Of a stretch of DNA of 64,000 nt, positions 63,179-64,000 are shown piece by piece; positions within the stretch are counted from its first letter, which is position 1, and each line of letters begins with the position of its first letter. The notes below the pieces were generated by a model that was given only the letters and a program-made list of their open reading frames with translations, was not told the DNA's origin and ran no database searches. Both the position numbers and the translations under genes were made by a program. Source of the DNA: Candidatus Latescibacterota bacterium (GTDB lineage Bacteria; Latescibacterota; UBA2968); assembly GCA_022821275.1 (NCBI GenBank), contig JAJEDY010000049.1:1-64000 (forward strand). Direction: 5' to 3'.

Positions 63179-64000
63179 ATGAACTTAGACGAAATCCAGA
63201 TTCAATCGGTGGTTGAGCAGGTCGTGCGCCGCCTCGTGGCTGAGCGCGAAGCTCCTGCGGTTATTGCACCGCCCGCACGCTATGAAAACAAAGGCGACGA
63301 TGGTCTTTTTGACGATCTCGAAGAAGCTATTGCCGCGGCTTCAGAAGCCCAACGAGCACTCGAAGCCATGAGCCTGGAGCAACGCCGCGACCTGATTGCT
63401 GCCATTCGCCGCGAATCTATGGCGCATTCAAAGGGTATTGCACAAAAAACCGTTGAAGAAACTGGCATGGGCAAGGTGCCGCACAAAATTCGCAAACTCG
63501 AAGTTGTTGTACAACACACGCCTGGCGTTGAAGATTTGCAACCCACGGCATGGACGGGCGACAATGGTTTGACGGTTGTTGAAATGGCGCCTTTTGGCGT
63601 GATTGCAGCGGTCACGCCATCCACGCACCCGGTGCCCACTGTGGTGAACAATGCAATTAGCTTTATCGCTGCGGGCAATAGTGCGGTGTTTGCACCTCAT
63701 CCGAGCGCGAAAGATGTTTCGGCTTTGGGGCTTCAAATACTCAATCGCGCCATTGTCGGCGCGGGCGGTCCACCAAATTTGCTCGTCGCTGTGCGCGAAC
63801 CTTCCATAGAAACGGCGCAGAGCCTTTTTGTGCATCCCAGTATCGACCTCGTTCTCGTCACCGGCGGTGGCGGTGTTGTCAAGGCGGCCATGCAGGCACC
63901 CAAGCGCGTGATCGCAGCAGGGCCTGGCAATCCACCTGTGGTCGTAGATGAGACTGCCGATATCGAAAAGGCCGCCCACGGCATTATTGAAGGCGGCGGT
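63179..64000 (+). CDS. CoA-acylating aldehyde dehydrogenase, microcompartment type (partial)
   Basis: 274 residues visible; the gene runs off the window and the catalytic cysteine is beyond it. The N-terminal amphipathic helix IQSVVEQVVRRLVAE and a Pro/Ala linker form an encapsulation peptide as in PduP/EutE. ETGMGKVPHKIRK, TPSTHPVPTVVNNAI and VTGGGGVVKAAM fit the CoA-dependent family. It turns an aldehyde into acyl-CoA for PduL. The ATG follows GTGAG. Confidence 0.92.
   Translation, partial: MNLDEIQIQSVVEQVVRRLVAEREAPAVIAPPARYENKGDDGLFDDLEEAIAAASEAQRALEAMSLEQRRDLIAAIRRESMAHSKGIAQKTVEETGMGKVPHKIRKLEVVVQHTPGVEDLQPTAWTGDNGLTVVEMAPFGVIAAVTPSTHPVPTVVNNAISFIAAGNSAVFAPHPSAKDVSALGLQILNRAIVGAGGPPNLLVAVREPSIETAQSLFVHPSIDLVLVTGGGGVVKAAMQAPKRVIAAGPGNPPVVVDETADIEKAAHGIIEGGG

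Overview
The window is 64 kb of chromosomal-looking bacterial DNA with about 54 protein-coding genes or gene remnants, one tRNA and no rRNA. Lipoproteins, an outer-membrane barrel, a Wzi-like protein and an LpoB-like factor point to a Gram-negative (diderm) cell. Hydantoinases, HpcH/HpaI aldolase, gamma-glutamyltransferase, an orphan molybdenum hydroxylase, dockerin-like ends, a PduL-type microcompartment and short dispersed intergenic repeats resemble gene content of Latescibacterota/Poribacteria-like lineages. That placement is an inference; no rRNA is present to settle it.

Layout. 1-4.7 kb: a broken M16 peptidase gene and a non-catalytic M16 partner, a zinc-ribbon membrane gene interrupted by an in-frame amber codon, then a small acyl-carrier-protein / BtrH-like cysteine acyltransferase pair. 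4.9-7.5 kb: a second zinc-ribbon protein, an SDR reductase and a metallo-beta-lactamase-fold hydrolase. 7.7-13.2 kb: a tightly overlapped four-gene defence operon (nuclease-methylase fusion, an unrecognised 593-residue protein with a possible HEPN motif, a PIN toxin and a Phd-like antitoxin) behind a good promoter. 13.2-25.6 kb: a phospholipase C-like protein, then an oligopeptide-type ABC transporter operon that contains an aldolase gene and is interrupted by a four-helix-bundle cassette with inverted repeats, followed by VOC, Ldh2-type dehydrogenase, ferredoxin-NADP reductase-like and phytoene-desaturase-like genes. 25.6-27.7 kb: rhomboid protease, class V aminotransferase and tRNA-Gly.

27.8-44.9 kb is a catabolic stretch: HyuA/HyuB, an ABC exporter, an FGGY kinase divergent from a GarR-like reductase across a promoter with a perfect palindrome, a molybdenum hydroxylase large subunit with its own MoaD-like protein, HNH nuclease, M20 peptidase, gamma-glutamyltransferase, a propeller protein and a ROK kinase. 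44.9-51.2 kb holds a 14-repeat propeller protein with a dockerin-like end and an envelope operon (COG3014-like, secreted protein, LpoB, barrel) behind a consensus sigma-54 promoter.

51.4-61.4 kb is a minus-strand exopolysaccharide/O-antigen-type operon: Wzi-like protein, a membrane glycosyltransferase split by a homopolymer frameshift, Wzy-like ligase, GT2, DegT aminotransferase, a MraY/WecA-like phosphotransferase fused to a methyltransferase, and a GT39. A 31-bp palindrome separates it from the divergent microcompartment operon that fills 61.5 kb to the end (PduL, two BMC-H, one BMC-P, and a CoA-acylating aldehyde dehydrogenase cut by the window edge). No intergenic gap exceeds 300 bases and no CRISPR array was seen.
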